Origin: Elusimicrobiota bacterium
Lineage (GTDB): Bacteria; Elusimicrobiota; Elusimicrobia; FEN-1173
Assembly: GCA_016714745.1 (NCBI GenBank)
Contig: JADKCG010000006.1
Location: 1-64,000, forward strand
Reading direction: 5' to 3'
Length of the DNA stretch: 64,000 nt
Under the pieces are notes generated by a model. That model did no database searches. It was not told the DNA's origin and worked only from the letters and a program-made list of their open reading frames with translations. How positions within the stretch are numbered: the stretch's first letter is position 1; each line of letters starts with the position of its first letter. Below are positions 63,238 through 64,000 of this stretch, piece by piece. Made by a program: the position numbers and the translations under genes.

Positions 63238-64000
63238 ATGTTCAAACGGCTTCAACACCTCAAACACCGGGGCAACGAGAGCGTTTTTTTGTGGGGGGCT
63301 CGGCAGACGGGGAAAAGCACCCTCCTCAAGGCTCTGTTTCCACGCTCCCCTTGTTACGATTTTCTCCTCTCCGACGTCTACGAAAAATACAGCCGACATC
63401 CCTGGCGACTGAGGACAGAATTATTGGAAACCCCCCCGGCGAAGGGAACGCCGGTCCTGGTTGATGAAGTTCAAATGGTTCCTGATTTGCTTTCTGAAAT
63501 TCAATGGCTGATCGTGAATAAAAAAATTCCCTTTATCCTCTCTGGATCGAGTCCGCGAAAATTGAAGCGGGTGGGGGCGAACCTCTTGGGCGGGCGCGCG
63601 CTTCGTTACGAATTGTTCCCATTGGTATGGAAAGAGATTCCTCACTTTCATCTGGATAGGGCCTTGACCTATGGATTGCTTCCACGGCATTACCTGTTGG
63701 GAGCCAAGTCTCCGGCGATGCAGGCGTACGTGGGGGACTATCTAAAAGAAGAAATTGCCGCCGAAGCCCGTCAACGGCGTATCCCCTCTTTTTCAAGGTT
63801 TTTGGAAGCGGCGGCCCTGACCAACGGCGAAGTGGTGAATCAAACCAATATTGCCCGCGAGTGCGGATTGAGCGTTCCAACAGTCGCGGATTACTTCGAC
63901 ATCCTGGTGGAAACCTTGGTGGGACGGTTCGTGCCCGGATATCAGGTTCGGCCCAAACGGCGTATCGTGAGTGCGCCGCGCTTCTACTTCTTTGACCTTG
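63238..64000 (+). CDS. AAA ATPase with DUF4143-type C-terminal part (runs off the window)
   Basis: Open reading frame of 254 codons with no stop before the window end. Walker A is FLWGARQTGKSTLLKALFP, Walker B VLVDEVQMVPDLLSEIQW, a sensor-like FILSGSSPRKLKR, then LLGGRALRYELFPLVWKEI and YVGDYLKEEIAAEARQRR, all typical of this family; a winged-helix part with NIARECGLSVPTVADYFDIL follows. Such ATPases are common in accessory regions and often near toxin-antitoxin genes; their role is unknown. Confidence 0.9.
   Translation, partial: MFKRLQHLKHRGNESVFLWGARQTGKSTLLKALFPRSPCYDFLLSDVYEKYSRHPWRLRTELLETPPAKGTPVLVDEVQMVPDLLSEIQWLIVNKKIPFILSGSSPRKLKRVGANLLGGRALRYELFPLVWKEIPHFHLDRALTYGLLPRHYLLGAKSPAMQAYVGDYLKEEIAAEARQRRIPSFSRFLEAAALTNGEVVNQTNIARECGLSVPTVADYFDILVETLVGRFVPGYQVRPKRRIVSAPRFYFFDL

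Noticed and set aside
1..64000. CRISPR arrays
   Set aside because: No regularly spaced short direct repeats with unique spacers were found; the repeats present are MITE-like, IS ends or gene-internal.

Overview
The window is a GC-rich bacterial chromosome segment from a Gram-negative (diderm) organism. The signs are an LptD-type outer-membrane assembly protein, an HldD-type heptose epimerase, nucleotide-sugar genes and an HrcA/CIRCE heat-shock operon. Two very large secreted or membrane multidomain proteins with a Tiki/ChaN-like N-terminal region resemble giant proteins known from uncultured lineages such as Omnitrophota and Elusimicrobiota. That placement is an inference; no rRNA is present to settle it.

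Layout, mostly on the minus strand. 1-11.8 kb: a TPP enzyme of the acetolactate synthase type, then a compact run trpB-trpA-accD-folC-ROK kinase-lptD-rfbB-ugd. 11.9-16 kb: a small zinc-ribbon membrane protein on the plus strand, then rplM-rpsI-TPR protein-hldD and an ArgA-like acetyltransferase. 16-23.4 kb: a fused indolepyruvate ferredoxin oxidoreductase, recN, nadK and a response regulator with an HD-GYP domain. 23.4-31 kb: RNase P RNA, rnhA, a zinc-ribbon protein, two tRNAs and the macromolecular-synthesis cluster rpsU-dnaG-rpoD. 29-36.8 kb: a heat-shock cluster hrcA-grpE-dnaK-dnaJ-rsmE-membrane protein-mtaB-HIT behind one CIRCE promoter.

36.8-61.1 kb is the unusual part. A 14-kb gene is split only by a 32-bp gap inside one copy of an internal duplicated membrane module. 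With the gap restored it reads as one 4,681-residue protein: signal peptide, Tiki/ChaN-like domain, membrane module, GHKL ATPase, beta-propeller-like repeats, second GHKL ATPase, HExxH zincin, membrane modules, and the ATP-grasp plus phosphohistidine domains of pyruvate phosphate dikinase without its PEP-binding barrel. A 1,530-residue paralogue (56.5-61.1 kb) shares the N-terminal plan and nearly the same promoter geometry. Between them two insertion sequences lie head to tail with terminal inverted repeats and passenger genes, inserted into a small MITE-like repeat that also sits upstream of the paralogue.

61.2-64 kb is an accessory zone: an intact MITE, a large hairpin, a VapBC-type toxin-antitoxin pair, a broken AAA ATPase, a decayed IS200/RAYT-like element and the start of an AAA/DUF4143-type ATPase that runs off the window.

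Many conserved single-copy genes (rpoD, dnaG, recN, rnhA, grpE, rsmE, mtaB and others) carry one or more apparent single-base frameshifts, often in homopolymers. I read these mainly as consensus errors and give gene spans across them. Several genes have a -10 box exactly six bases before the start codon, which suggests leaderless transcripts.
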